From Hoylesella loescheii (lineage in GTDB: Bacteria > Bacteroidota > Bacteroidia > Bacteroidales > Bacteroidaceae): a stretch of 64,000 bases of DNA. How positions within the stretch are numbered: position 1 is the first letter of the stretch; each line of letters begins with the position of its first letter. The stretch covers positions 123,820 to 187,819 of the forward strand of contig JADYUK010000004.1 in NCBI GenBank assembly GCA_021531755.1, in the 5' to 3' direction. This document shows positions 17,161 to 26,805 of this stretch, in pieces. The position numbers and the translations under genes are program-made. The notes below the pieces were generated by a model. It did not search any database. It was not told where the DNA came from and saw only the letters and a list, made by a program, of their open reading frames with translations.

Positions 17161-19173
17161 ATGGAATTCGGTTATACTTTAGGCATACTGCTTCTGCCAC
17201 TGCTTTCCTTCCTGGTAATAGGTTTGCCAGACTTCGCGGGAAACAAATATGCGTGGTCGCACAAGGTAGCAGGCCTCATCGGTACATGTACCCTGGGCAT
17301 TGTCACCGTCCTGTGCTACATCGCGGCGTTCCAGTATTTCAGCATGCCACGTCTTGCTGACGGAACATTCGCCACTATCGTGCCATACAACTACACATGG
17401 CTGCCGCTCGGCTCGCTGCATTTCGACCTCGGCATCCTCCTCGACCCAATATCAGTCATGATGCTCATAGTCATCTCGACAGTGTCGTTCATGGTACATA
17501 TATACTCTTTCGGCTATATGCATGGCGAGAAGGGATTCCAGCGCTACTACGCCTTCCTCTCCCTCTTCACCATGTCCATGCTCGGACTCGTGCTCGCCAC
17601 CAACATCTTCCAGATGTACATGTTCTGGGAGCTCGTCGGTGTCAGCTCTTATCTCCTCATCGGCTTCTACTACGAGCTGCACGCTGCCGTGCACGCCTCT
17701 AAGAAAGCATTCATCGTGACACGCTTCGCCGATATGTTCTTCCTCGTCGGAATACTCATCTTCGGCTTCTACACCGGCTCGTTCAACTTCTCGTTCACAG
17801 GGACAGAGATACAGCTCGCCGACGGCATGACAGCCTTCACAACATGCGACGCGTCACGTGCCGCGGCAACAGGCTCCCTCATCCTCCCGACAGCCCTTGT
17901 CCTCATGTTCATCGGTGGTGCAGGCAAGTCAGCCATGTTCCCTCTCCATATATGGCTCCCTGATGCCATGGAGGGCCCGACACCTGTCTCCGCACTCATC
18001 CACGCCGCAACGATGGTTGTCGCAGGCGTCGTACAGATAGCACGCCTCTTCCCGTTGTGGATAGAGTATGCGCCACAGGCCATGAGCATCGTCGTTGTCG
18101 TAGGAGCCTTCACAGCCTTCTATGCCGCCGCCATAGCATGTGCGCAGAGCGACATAAAGCGTGTCCTCGCCTTCTCCACAATATCACAGATAGCATTCAT
18201 GATGGTAGCCCTCGGCGTATCACTCCCAGGCCACCACGGAGCTGTCCTCGACAACCACGCACAGCTCGGATATATGGCGTCAATGTTCCACCTCTTCACT
18301 CACGCCATGTTCAAGGCATGCCTCTTCCTCGGAGCAGGATGCATCATACACGCTGTCCACTCAAACGAGATGTCTGCCATGGGCGGACTGAAGAAGTACA
18401 TGCCTGTCACACACGCAACATTCCTCATCTCATGCCTCGCCATAGCCGGCATACCGTTCTTCTCAGGCTTCAGCTCAAAGGATGAGATAATAACAGCATG
18501 CTTCGCATACTCACCACTCTGCGGATGGTGGATGACAGGCGTAGCCGCCATGACAGCGTTCTACATGTTCCGCCTCTACTACGGCATATTCTGGGGAACA
18601 GAGAACAAGGAGCTCCATGCACACCACACACCGCATGAGGCACCAGTCGTCATGACATTCCCACTCATATTCCTCAGTGTCATAACAATAGGCGTCGGAG
18701 TCTTCACAACACTCGGCGGATTCCTCGGATGGGACTGGGCAAGCTTCGGCTCTATCGTCAGCGCTGCCGGGACACAGTATACTGTACACTTCGACCCACA
18801 GGTGGCAGCAACATCAACCATCATCGCTGTCGCTGCCATAGCCCTCGCCACATACATCTTCAAGGGAGAGAAACAGCCTGTCGCTGACAAGATGTACGCT
18901 ATCGCCCCGCGTCTGCACAAATGGGCTTACCATCGCTTCTATATGGATGAGGTGTATATGTTCGTTACCCACAAGATACTCTTCCGCTTCGTCTCACGCC
19001 CTGTACAGTGGATTGACGAGAAAGTCATCAACGGCTTCATCGACTTCACAGCGTGGGGAGCAAACGAGGGTGGAGAGAGCATACGCAGCTGGCAGTCTGG
19101 CGATGTCCGCCAGTATGCAGCATGGTTCATATCTGGTGCGGTAGCACTCGTGCTCATATTACTTGCTCTCTGA
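17161..19173 (+). CDS. nuoL: NADH-quinone oxidoreductase subunit L
   Basis: The 670-residue distal antiporter-like pump of complex I. Pump-core motifs are present: FWELVGVSSYLLIGFYY with the key Glu, GKSAMFPLHIWLPDAMEGPTPVSALIHAATMV with Lys and His, and LAFSTISQIAFMM. The long C-terminal part holds the lateral amphipathic helix and last membrane helix. It starts 51 bp after nuoK. Confidence 0.95.
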   Translation: MEFGYTLGILLLPLLSFLVIGLPDFAGNKYAWSHKVAGLIGTCTLGIVTVLCYIAAFQYFSMPRLADGTFATIVPYNYTWLPLGSLHFDLGILLDPISVMMLIVISTVSFMVHIYSFGYMHGEKGFQRYYAFLSLFTMSMLGLVLATNIFQMYMFWELVGVSSYLLIGFYYELHAAVHASKKAFIVTRFADMFFLVGILIFGFYTGSFNFSFTGTEIQLADGMTAFTTCDASRAAATGSLILPTALVLMFIGGAGKSAMFPLHIWLPDAMEGPTPVSALIHAATMVVAGVVQIARLFPLWIEYAPQAMSIVVVVGAFTAFYAAAIACAQSDIKRVLAFSTISQIAFMMVALGVSLPGHHGAVLDNHAQLGYMASMFHLFTHAMFKACLFLGAGCIIHAVHSNEMSAMGGLKKYMPVTHATFLISCLAIAGIPFFSGFSSKDEIITACFAYSPLCGWWMTGVAAMTAFYMFRLYYGIFWGTENKELHAHHTPHEAPVVMTFPLIFLSVITIGVGVFTTLGGFLGWDWASFGSIVSAAGTQYTVHFDPQVAATSTIIAVAAIALATYIFKGEKQPVADKMYAIAPRLHKWAYHRFYMDEVYMFVTHKILFRFVSRPVQWIDEKVINGFIDFTAWGANEGGESIRSWQSGDVRQYAAWFISGAVALVLILLAL

Positions 19174-19250
19174 TTAAACCTAAAGAACATTAACAGATTA
19201 TTCTGGCTTCAGTGCCATCAGGCACAATGCCACATAAACAACATACAGCA

Positions 19251-20732
19251 ATGAATATACTGACATTATTCGTTATTATCCCCGCGCTGATGCTACTAGG
19301 CCTTTGGGCCGCACGCAGCGTCAACCAGGTGCGCGGTGTGATGGTTACAGGAGCAAGCTGTCTTGTCGCGCTGTCCGCATGGCTCACCATATACTTCATC
19401 GGAGAGCGCGCAGCAGGCAATGACGCTGAGATGCTGCTGCAGTCATCAGTAGCATGGTTCCCATCGCTAAATATCAATTATGCAGTCGGTGTTGACGGCA
19501 TCTCTGTTGTCATGCTCCTCCTGTCGAGCATCATAGTCTTCACCGGCACATTCGCATCATGGAAGCTCAAGCCTCTGACAAAAGAGTTCTTCCTCTGGTT
19601 CACACTCCTGTCCACAGGTGTATACGGCTTCTTCATCACCATCGACCTCTTCTCGATGTTCATGTTCTATGAGGTAGCCCTCATCCCTATGTACCTCCTC
19701 ATCGGATACTGGGGCTCAGGGAAGAAGGAGTACGCAGCCATGAAGCTCACCCTTATGCTCATGGGAGGCTCCGCACTCATCATCCTCGGACTCGTCGGCA
19801 TATACTTCTTCAATGGAGCAACGACGATGAACATCCTCGAGATAGCCCACGAGAACAATATCCCTGCCAATGTGCAGAATATCCTCTTCCCGTTTGTCTT
19901 CATCGGTTTCGGTGTCCTCGGAGCCCTCTTCCCATTCCACACATGGTCACCTATCGGTCATGGATGTGCACCGACATCAGTCTCCATGCTCCACGCCGGA
20001 GTGCTCATGAAGCTTGGCGGATACGGATGCTTCCGCATCGCCATGTACCTCCTCCCGCAGGCTGCCAATGACCTCGCATGGATATTCCTTATCCTCACGA
20101 CAATATCTGTTGTCTATGGAGCCTTCTCGGCTTGCGTGCAGACAGACCTCAAGTTCATCAACGCCTACTCATCTGTCTCTCACTGCGGACTCGTGCTCTT
20201 CGCACTCCTCATGATGACAAGGACAGCATGCACAGGAGCCATACTCCAGATGCTCTCCCACGGATTGATGACAGCACTCTTCTTCGCACTCATCGGTATG
20301 ATATACGGACGCACCCACACACGTGACATACGCAAACTCGGTGGCCTCATGAAGATTATGCCGTTCCTCTCAGTAGGATATGTCATAGCCGGTCTAGCAA
20401 ACCTCGGCCTGCCAGGATTCTCCGGATTCATCGCAGAGATGACAATATTCGTAGGCTCTTTCGAGAACGCTGACACATTCCACCGCTGCTGCACAATCAT
20501 AGCCTGCACATCAATCGTGGTCACAGCAGTATATATCCTGCGTACTGTAGGCTTCATCCTCTTTGAGAAAGTCGCCGACCCACATTATGAGACACTCACC
20601 GATGCAACATGGGACGAGCGCTTAGCCGTAGGATGCCTCATAGCATGTGTCGCTGCTCTCGGAACGTTCCCACTCTGGGCAAGCAATGTCATCAATGGTG
20701 CTGTGGGAAATATTCTCAGCGTGATAAACTAG
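19251..20732 (+). CDS. nuoM: NADH-quinone oxidoreductase subunit M
   Basis: A 493-residue antiporter-like pump subunit. Motifs include YEVALIPMYLLIGYWG (essential Glu), LFPFHTWSPIGHGCAPTSVS and AYSSVSHCGLVLFA. The start at 19251 (MNILTLF) begins directly with a membrane helix, as in the family; a start 39 bp upstream would add a hydrophilic stretch unlike relatives. Confidence 0.94.
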   Translation: MNILTLFVIIPALMLLGLWAARSVNQVRGVMVTGASCLVALSAWLTIYFIGERAAGNDAEMLLQSSVAWFPSLNINYAVGVDGISVVMLLLSSIIVFTGTFASWKLKPLTKEFFLWFTLLSTGVYGFFITIDLFSMFMFYEVALIPMYLLIGYWGSGKKEYAAMKLTLMLMGGSALIILGLVGIYFFNGATTMNILEIAHENNIPANVQNILFPFVFIGFGVLGALFPFHTWSPIGHGCAPTSVSMLHAGVLMKLGGYGCFRIAMYLLPQAANDLAWIFLILTTISVVYGAFSACVQTDLKFINAYSSVSHCGLVLFALLMMTRTACTGAILQMLSHGLMTALFFALIGMIYGRTHTRDIRKLGGLMKIMPFLSVGYVIAGLANLGLPGFSGFIAEMTIFVGSFENADTFHRCCTIIACTSIVVTAVYILRTVGFILFEKVADPHYETLTDATWDERLAVGCLIACVAALGTFPLWASNVINGAVGNILSVIN

Positions 20733-20781
20733 GCAACAGAATCCAGACACACACACCATATAATAATTGACAATAAGAATC

Positions 20782-22227
20782 ATGAACTATATACAGTTTA
20801 TACAGATGATACCAGAGGCGATACTCGTCGCCGTCTTGGTCATAACATTCATAGCCGACTTTGCGAGCCACGGCAAGAAATGCCGCGACTGGTTCAATCC
20901 TCTCGTCAGCGTCATGCTCCTCGCATCGGCTGCTGCCACGCTCTTCTCGTGCCAGGAGACATATGAGCTCTTCGGAGGAGCCTATATCGCCACACCTGCC
21001 AACACAATGATGAAGGCCATCCTCTGCGCCGGAACATTCATCGTCGTGCTACAGTCAAAGAGATGGCTCTCAAACAATGACACACGCCGCATAGAGGGAG
21101 AGTTCTATATGCTCACCATATCAACACTCCTCGGCATGTATGTCATGATGAGCGCAGGCTCTTTCCTCATGTTCTTCCTCGGACTGGAGACTGCCAGTGT
21201 GCCCCTCGCATGCATGGTAGCGCTCGACAAGATGCGCAAGGACTCGGCAGAGGCTGCAGCGAAGTTCATCCTTACCGCAACATTCTCAAGCGGTGTCATG
21301 CTCTACGGAATGTCTCTTCTCTACGGAGCAGTAGGCACATTATACTTCACTGAGTTCTCATTGCTCCTCTCTGTCACACCGATGACAATATGCGGCATGG
21401 TATTCTTTGTTGCCGGCCTCGGTTTCAAGATAAGCCTCGTGCCATTCCATTTCTGGACAGCCGATACATACCAGGGAGCCCCGACAACAGTGACAGGCTA
21501 TCTCAGCGTCATCTCAAAGGGAGCAGCGGCCTTCACCCTCGCCGTTATCCTCACAAAGGTTTTCCAGCCCATGACAGAATACTGGGAGGTCATGATGTAC
21601 ATCCTCATAGTGCTCAGCATCACTGTTGCCAACCTCATGGCCATACGCCAGAGCGAGCTGAAGCGTTTCATGGCATTCTCATCAATATCACAGGCCGGAT
21701 ACATAATGCTCGCCGTGATAGGTGCTGACTATGCTGCGACAATATCCTCGCTCATGTACTATGTCCTCGTATACATCGTTGCCAACATGAGTGTCTTCGC
21801 CATAATCTCCGTTGTTGAGCAGAACAATGGTGGCCGTACTGACATGGATGCTTATAACGGATTCTACCAGACAAACCCGAAGCTCTCCTTCCTCATGACG
21901 CTCGCACTCTTCTCGCTTGGCGGTATACCACCATTCGCAGGAATGTTCTCCAAGTTCTTCGTCTTCCTCGCCTCTGTCAACGGTCAGGACGGCAACTGGT
22001 GGCCATACTTCATCATGTTCATAGCCCTTGTCAACACCGTAGTGTCACTCTACTACTACCTCCTTATTGTCAAGGCCATGTACATAAACAAGACAGATAC
22101 CCCTCTGCCAACATTCAAGAGCGACTGCAACACACGTCTCACCCTCGCCATCTGCACAGCCGGCATCCTCCTCTTCGGCATCGCCAGCTGCATATACGAG
22201 GCAATACATGCCGCTGCTGCCGCCTGA
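20782..22227 (+). CDS. nuoN: NADH-quinone oxidoreductase subunit N
   Basis: A 481-residue antiporter-like subunit with about 14 helices. Signature segments: GLETASVPLACMVA, LVPFHFWTADTYQGAPTTVTGYLSV and MAFSSISQAGYIML. The ATG at 20782 was preferred to a TTG five codons upstream. Last gene of the operon; a strong double hairpin follows after ~95 bp. No nuoE, nuoF or nuoG is present in or near the operon. Confidence 0.94.
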   Translation: MNYIQFIQMIPEAILVAVLVITFIADFASHGKKCRDWFNPLVSVMLLASAAATLFSCQETYELFGGAYIATPANTMMKAILCAGTFIVVLQSKRWLSNNDTRRIEGEFYMLTISTLLGMYVMMSAGSFLMFFLGLETASVPLACMVALDKMRKDSAEAAAKFILTATFSSGVMLYGMSLLYGAVGTLYFTEFSLLLSVTPMTICGMVFFVAGLGFKISLVPFHFWTADTYQGAPTTVTGYLSVISKGAAAFTLAVILTKVFQPMTEYWEVMMYILIVLSITVANLMAIRQSELKRFMAFSSISQAGYIMLAVIGADYAATISSLMYYVLVYIVANMSVFAIISVVEQNNGGRTDMDAYNGFYQTNPKLSFLMTLALFSLGGIPPFAGMFSKFFVFLASVNGQDGNWWPYFIMFIALVNTVVSLYYYLLIVKAMYINKTDTPLPTFKSDCNTRLTLAICTAGILLFGIASCIYEAIHAAAAA

Positions 22228-22323
22228 TATCCACGCCCTCCCGGCTGTCATGCTCTCCACCCCTCTTTGGTCTGACAGCCCAGAGGCAGATAATCCGTAG
22301 CTTAGGCATATAAGCATACACCC

Positions 22324-22390
22324 AAGCGCCACCTCTCTTCCTCCCCACAAGCCCTTATCGGGCTTCAGGACAGTAAGAAAGGTGGCGCTT
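22324..22390 (+). terminator. Nested-hairpin terminator of the nuo operon
   Basis: Outer stem AAGCGCCACCT (22324-22334) with AGGTGGCGCTT (22380-22390), perfect 11 bp; inside it a second stem-loop AAGCCC-TTATC-GGGCTT. It is followed by CTATTTCCCC rather than a long U-run. Placed about 95 bp after nuoN. Confidence 0.7.
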
Positions 22391-22402
22391 CTATTTCCCC
22401 CG

Positions 22403-22472
22403 CCGTTTATTTAGTTGGATATCTCCACCGTTTGTTTAGATGAGTTCCCCGCCTTTTGTTTAGATGAAGGCT
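22403..22472 (+). repeat. Three degenerate 24/25-bp tandem repeats at the island edge
   Basis: Units begin at 22403, 22428 and 22452, each a version of CCGTTTGTTTAGATGA followed by ~8 variable bases. They lie between the nuo terminator and the AT-rich accessory island and mark a sharp drop in GC. Confidence 0.65.
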
Positions 22473-22558
22473 CCATTTTTTTTATTATTGCAGTCCGATA
22501 AAACTTTAAAGTGAGGCGAGACCTTTTTTCTTTTTTTTACTGGACACAATAGAAAAAG

Positions 22559-22580
22559 TTGCTTTTAACAAGCAATTTTT
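22559..22580 (+). terminator. Small hairpin plus T-run
   Basis: TTGCTT-TTAAC-AAGCAA followed by five Ts, the form of an intrinsic terminator on the plus strand. The stem is only six A/T-rich pairs, so it is weak. Confidence 0.35.
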
Positions 22581-22615
22581 ATTTTATAATAATGTGGTTT
22601 TTGAAAGAAATTATG

Positions 22616-22809
22616 TAACTTTACACACAAATATCCGTTTCTTGAAAATAGACGAATGGGGCCTCTCCTTTATGTGCTTCAATCGTGTTGCGGATATTTT
22701 CGATAAAGACCCAGAAATGCCGTAAGGCAAAACAAAGATTATATGAAATCCCTCTGTGTGCAAATGGGCTTGGTCGCCTGTCTATACACTATGATGGGAG
22801 TCTTTTTTT
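22616..22809 (+). promoter_or_regulatory. Promoter-like box and structured leader of the type III R-M operon
   Basis: TAACTTTA (22616-22623) is one base off the Bacteroidetes -7 consensus. Just after it, AAATATCCG (22629-22637) pairs perfectly with CGGATATTT (22691-22699) around 53 nt, and TGCC-GTAA-GGCA (22718-22729) is a GNRA-tetraloop hairpin. The region ends in a T-run directly before the helicase ATG. It reads as a ~185-nt structured 5' leader or a separate small RNA; no known riboswitch was recognised. Confidence 0.4.
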
Positions 22810-25800
22810 ATGAAGATGGAACTTCCAAAAGTAATAAACAACATATCCGAGAGAGTAATAGATGACTTACAGAAGAAGTTGTCTATCAAATCAACTGTAT
22901 CTATTGCTGCCGCATCCTTCTCCATCTATGCATACGAAGCTTTGAAGGACGAACTTGAACGTGTTGATGAGTTGCGCTTCATCTTTACTTCGCCAACCTT
23001 CATCAAGGATAAGGCGAAGAAAGAAAAGAGGGAGTTCTTTATTCCGAAACTTAACCGGGAGCGCAACCTGTACGGCTCCGATTTTGAAGTGAAGCTTCGC
23101 AATAAGCTCGAACAAAAAGCTATTGCCAAAGAATGTGCCGACTGGATTCGCCGGAAAGTGAAATTCAAGTCCAATGCCTCGCAGGAGGAAATGGGTGGAT
23201 TCCTGCATGTCCAAAACCAAAAGCCCAGTGCATACGTGCCTTTCAATGAGTTCACTACAACAGAATTGGGCTGTGAACGAGGCAATGCAATTTATTCGAT
23301 GGTCAATGTCATGCCATCACCTTTCGCCGAGGAATACCTGAAGATTTTCAACGAACAATGGCAAAACTCCGATAAGTTCAAGGATGTAACGGCACAGGTG
23401 CTGGAGTATATCGAAACGGTCTATAATGAGAATGCTCCGGAGTTTATCTACTTCATCACGCTCTACAACATCTTCAGCGAGTTTCTTGAAGATATCAGCG
23501 AGGATGTCTTGCCCAATGAGGCGACAGGATTCAGGAACAGCGTGATCTGGAACAAGCTCTATAACTTCCAGCGCGATGCTGCTCTTGCCATCATTAACAA
23601 ACTCGAAAAGTACAATGGCTGCATCCTTGCCGACTCCGTAGGTCTCGGCAAAACCTTCACCGCACTTTCGGTCATCAAGTATTACGAGAACCGCAACAAA
23701 TCCGTGCTTGTGCTTTGTCCAAAGAAGCTCTATGACAACTGGAACACCTTCAAGACCAACTACAAGAACAATCCGCTGGTGGCTGACCGCCTGCGTTATG
23801 ACATTCTTTTCCATAGCGACCTCAGCCGCGAGCGAGGCATGTCGGCTGGTATCGACCTCGAACGCATCAACTGGGGCAACTACGACCTGATAGTCATTGA
23901 CGAGAGCCATAATTTCCGCAATGGTGGCAACGTGAATGACGAGGATTTAGATGACGAGATGGAGCAGGATGAGCCACGTAAGGAAAACCGCTACCAGAAA
24001 TTGATGAAGAAGGTGATCCGTGCTGGTGTCAAGACCAAGGTACTGATGCTCTCTGCCACTCCTGTCAACAACCGCTTCAACGACTTGAAGAACCAGTTGC
24101 AACTGGCCTACGAAGGTTATGCGGAACAGATTGACGATGCCCTGAATATTGGGCGAAGCATAGACGACATATTCCGCAATGCACAGTCGGCTTACAACAA
24201 ATGGGCAAGACTACAGCCGGAGCATCGTACTACGGAGCGACTGCTTGAAGAACTCAGCTTTGACTTCTTCGAACTGCTCGATGCAGTGACTATTGCCCGC
24301 AGCCGCAGCCATATCGTCAAGTATTATGATACCAAGGATATTGGCAAGTTCCCAACTCGCCTTGCTCCAATATCACGCCGCCCAAAGCTCACAGACCTCA
24401 ATGAGAGTATCACATTCAGCGATATTGCCGAGCAACTCAACGAATTGAACCTCAGCATCTACACTCCATCGCTGTATATCTTCGACAGCGTGAAGGACGA
24501 CTACGATATTAACATGGAGGGTTCAGGTATCTCTATTGACGGACGTGAGAAGGGTTTGCGAAAGTTGATGGCTACCAACCTCTTGAAACGTCTGGAGAGC
24601 AGCGTCAATTCTTTCCGCCTGACATTGGGACGAATCACTGACTACATTGAGCAGACTCTTTCTGTCATTGGCGGTAACAGCGACGGAGCAATTGACGTGA
24701 CTACCTTTACCGATGTCCTTGACAGTACCGACAGTGAGAACGACCCCTTTGTGGGCAAAAAGTCAAAGATAAGCCTTCGGGATATTGATGTGGTCCGTTG
24801 GTCAAATGACTTGCGCCATGACCTTGAGATTCTGAAACTGCTTCTCCTGATGCTGAAGGACATCACCCCTGCCCACGACTGCAAGTTGCAGATGCTTGTC
24901 TCGGACTTGAAAAAGAAGTTTTTACAACCTATAAATGAGGGCAACAAGAAGGTGCTTATCTTCACAGCCTTTGCCGATACTGCCGACTATCTTTACGAAC
25001 AGTTGGCTGACCGTATCAAGACCGAATGTGGCTTGAATGTGGGGCTGATAACCGGCAACACCGATGGTCGATGCACCATTCCGAAGTTCCCGATGTCGTT
25101 CAATAACGTGCTGACCTTCTTCTCGCCAGTATCAAAAGACCGCGATGTCCTGTTCCCCAAGGCAACCGAGGAAATTGACGTGCTCATAGCCACCGACTGT
25201 ATCTCCGAGGGTCAGAACCTCCAGGATTGCGACTACCTGATAAATTATGACATCCACTGGAACCCCGTGCGCATCATCCAGCGCTTCGGACGTATCGACC
25301 GCATAGGAAGCCGGAACGAGGTCATACAGCTTGTGAACTATTGGCCCGACATCGAGTTGGATAAGTACATCGAGCTGAAAGGACGTGTCGAGAGCCGAAT
25401 GAAGGCAACGGTCCTGACGAGTACGGGCGATGACAACCTGCTTTCTGTCAACGAGAAGGGCGACCTTGAATATCGCAAGAACCAGTTGAAGAAACTTCAG
25501 GAGGAAGTGGTCGATATTGAGGATATGGACACAGGCATCAACATCATGGACTTGGGGCTCAATGAGTTCCGTCTCGACCTGCTGACATACATAAAGCAGC
25601 ATCCCGATGTTGAGCACGCTCCGTTCGGCATGAATGCTGTAGTCGGGGCTACCGACTTGGCAAAGCCTGGTGTGATATATATTCTGAAGAACAGGAACGC
25701 AGGTGTCAATATCGACAAGATGAACCTGCTACACCCCTTCTATATGGTCTATATCGCTGATGATGGAACGGTCATCTGCGATCATCTGCAACCCAAGAAA

Positions 25801-26064
25801 CTGCTCGATGTGATGCGCCATGTATGTAAAGGGCAGGACAAGCCTGACAAAGCCCGCTGCGCCATCATCAACAAGGAGACTTGCGACGGCAGGAAGATGC
25901 AGCATTACAGCGACCTTCTTGCCAAGGCCATCGACAGCATCATCACCGTCAAGGAGGAATCAGACATCGACAGCCTTTTCTCTGTTGGCGAATCTACCGC
26001 TCTGTTGGGCGAGGTGAAGGGGCTGGACGATTTTGAGTTAATCACCTTCCTGATTATTAGATAG
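22810..26064 (+). CDS. PLD-like/SNF2-type helicase of a restriction system
   Basis: A 1084-residue protein. The first ~200 residues resemble the phospholipase-D-like N-terminus found in this helicase group (IAAASFSIYAYEAL...LRFIFTSPTF), with a degenerate HxK site if any. The helicase core follows: Walker A ADSVGLGKTFTAL (~275), DESHNFRN (~364), LSATPVNNRFNDL (~415), and helicase-C motifs IATDCISEGQNLQDCD and IQRFGRIDRIGS (~800-830). It should translocate on or remodel DNA. It is the first of four adjacent plus-strand genes (gaps of 3, 30 and 3 bp) with DUF4391, Mod and Res, so a role in type III-like restriction or an added defence effector is inferred. Confidence 0.8.
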   Translation: MKMELPKVINNISERVIDDLQKKLSIKSTVSIAAASFSIYAYEALKDELERVDELRFIFTSPTFIKDKAKKEKREFFIPKLNRERNLYGSDFEVKLRNKLEQKAIAKECADWIRRKVKFKSNASQEEMGGFLHVQNQKPSAYVPFNEFTTTELGCERGNAIYSMVNVMPSPFAEEYLKIFNEQWQNSDKFKDVTAQVLEYIETVYNENAPEFIYFITLYNIFSEFLEDISEDVLPNEATGFRNSVIWNKLYNFQRDAALAIINKLEKYNGCILADSVGLGKTFTALSVIKYYENRNKSVLVLCPKKLYDNWNTFKTNYKNNPLVADRLRYDILFHSDLSRERGMSAGIDLERINWGNYDLIVIDESHNFRNGGNVNDEDLDDEMEQDEPRKENRYQKLMKKVIRAGVKTKVLMLSATPVNNRFNDLKNQLQLAYEGYAEQIDDALNIGRSIDDIFRNAQSAYNKWARLQPEHRTTERLLEELSFDFFELLDAVTIARSRSHIVKYYDTKDIGKFPTRLAPISRRPKLTDLNESITFSDIAEQLNELNLSIYTPSLYIFDSVKDDYDINMEGSGISIDGREKGLRKLMATNLLKRLESSVNSFRLTLGRITDYIEQTLSVIGGNSDGAIDVTTFTDVLDSTDSENDPFVGKKSKISLRDIDVVRWSNDLRHDLEILKLLLLMLKDITPAHDCKLQMLVSDLKKKFLQPINEGNKKVLIFTAFADTADYLYEQLADRIKTECGLNVGLITGNTDGRCTIPKFPMSFNNVLTFFSPVSKDRDVLFPKATEEIDVLIATDCISEGQNLQDCDYLINYDIHWNPVRIIQRFGRIDRIGSRNEVIQLVNYWPDIELDKYIELKGRVESRMKATVLTSTGDDNLLSVNEKGDLEYRKNQLKKLQEEVVDIEDMDTGINIMDLGLNEFRLDLLTYIKQHPDVEHAPFGMNAVVGATDLAKPGVIYILKNRNAGVNIDKMNLLHPFYMVYIADDGTVICDHLQPKKLLDVMRHVCKGQDKPDKARCAIINKETCDGRKMQHYSDLLAKAIDSIITVKEESDIDSLFSVGESTALLGEVKGLDDFELITFLIIR

Positions 26065-26067
26065 CCT

Positions 26068-26775
26068 ATGATTGACTTAAAGTTTCCCCGAACTACCATT
26101 GTGGGCAAGCCTGTACCCAAGAATGCCTTTTACAAACATCTGGAAGTGAACGCCAAGATGAAGCAGCACTTTGTAGATGATGTGGTTAGTATTCATTGGC
26201 TCTACAAACTGGCTCCCTCCACCATCAATGTGGAGGATGGCAAACAGGTACATGAGATAGTGGTTTTCTCCGCCGTGTTGAAAGACAAGGACTGCCCCAA
26301 CGATGTCTTTCTTTTCATCGACCGGAATATGCCGCGTCATGTGGTGTTCATCCTGGAATATGATAACCGATACAAGGTGCTGCTCAACTATAAATCGTGG
26401 AAAGACGGGCAGAACAGTCAGTTCGATATTATCAAGACCTTTGCCACGGACTGGCTGACAGCCGAACGGCTGTTGCTGACACTCGAAGGTCAGACGATGG
26501 ATGCCCTCTATGAGGCAATGGCCGGTCAGGTGTCTGGCTTCGGCACAACGAAGGCTGAAGATACCAAACGTATAGTGGAGCTGGAAGGGCTGATAGACAA
26601 AGCAAAACGTGAAGTGGAAAGTATCCAGAAACGCATACGTAACGAACGCCAGCTGAACCGCCAGATGGAGCTGAACGGAGCGGCACGAGGCATAAAGAAA
26701 AAGATTGCCCAATGGCAAAGTGAATTACAGGAAACGAAGTTCGTGAACTCCGATAAAAAATATACAACACAGTGA
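26068..26775 (+). CDS. DUF4391 domain protein
   Basis: A 235-residue protein recognised as DUF4391 by its start (FPRTTIVGKPVPKNAFYKHL) and core (LYKLAPSTINV, FLFIDRNMPRHVVFILEYDN). The last ~60 residues are a predicted coiled coil (RIVELEGLIDKAKREVESIQ). DUF4391 genes are known neighbours of this helicase and of type III R-M genes; their biochemical role is unknown. Starts 3 bp after the helicase stop, so translationally linked. Confidence 0.8.
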   Translation: MIDLKFPRTTIVGKPVPKNAFYKHLEVNAKMKQHFVDDVVSIHWLYKLAPSTINVEDGKQVHEIVVFSAVLKDKDCPNDVFLFIDRNMPRHVVFILEYDNRYKVLLNYKSWKDGQNSQFDIIKTFATDWLTAERLLLTLEGQTMDALYEAMAGQVSGFGTTKAEDTKRIVELEGLIDKAKREVESIQKRIRNERQLNRQMELNGAARGIKKKIAQWQSELQETKFVNSDKKYTTQ

Positions 26776-26805
26776 ACAATTGAAACAATAATAATATATA
26801 TAACT

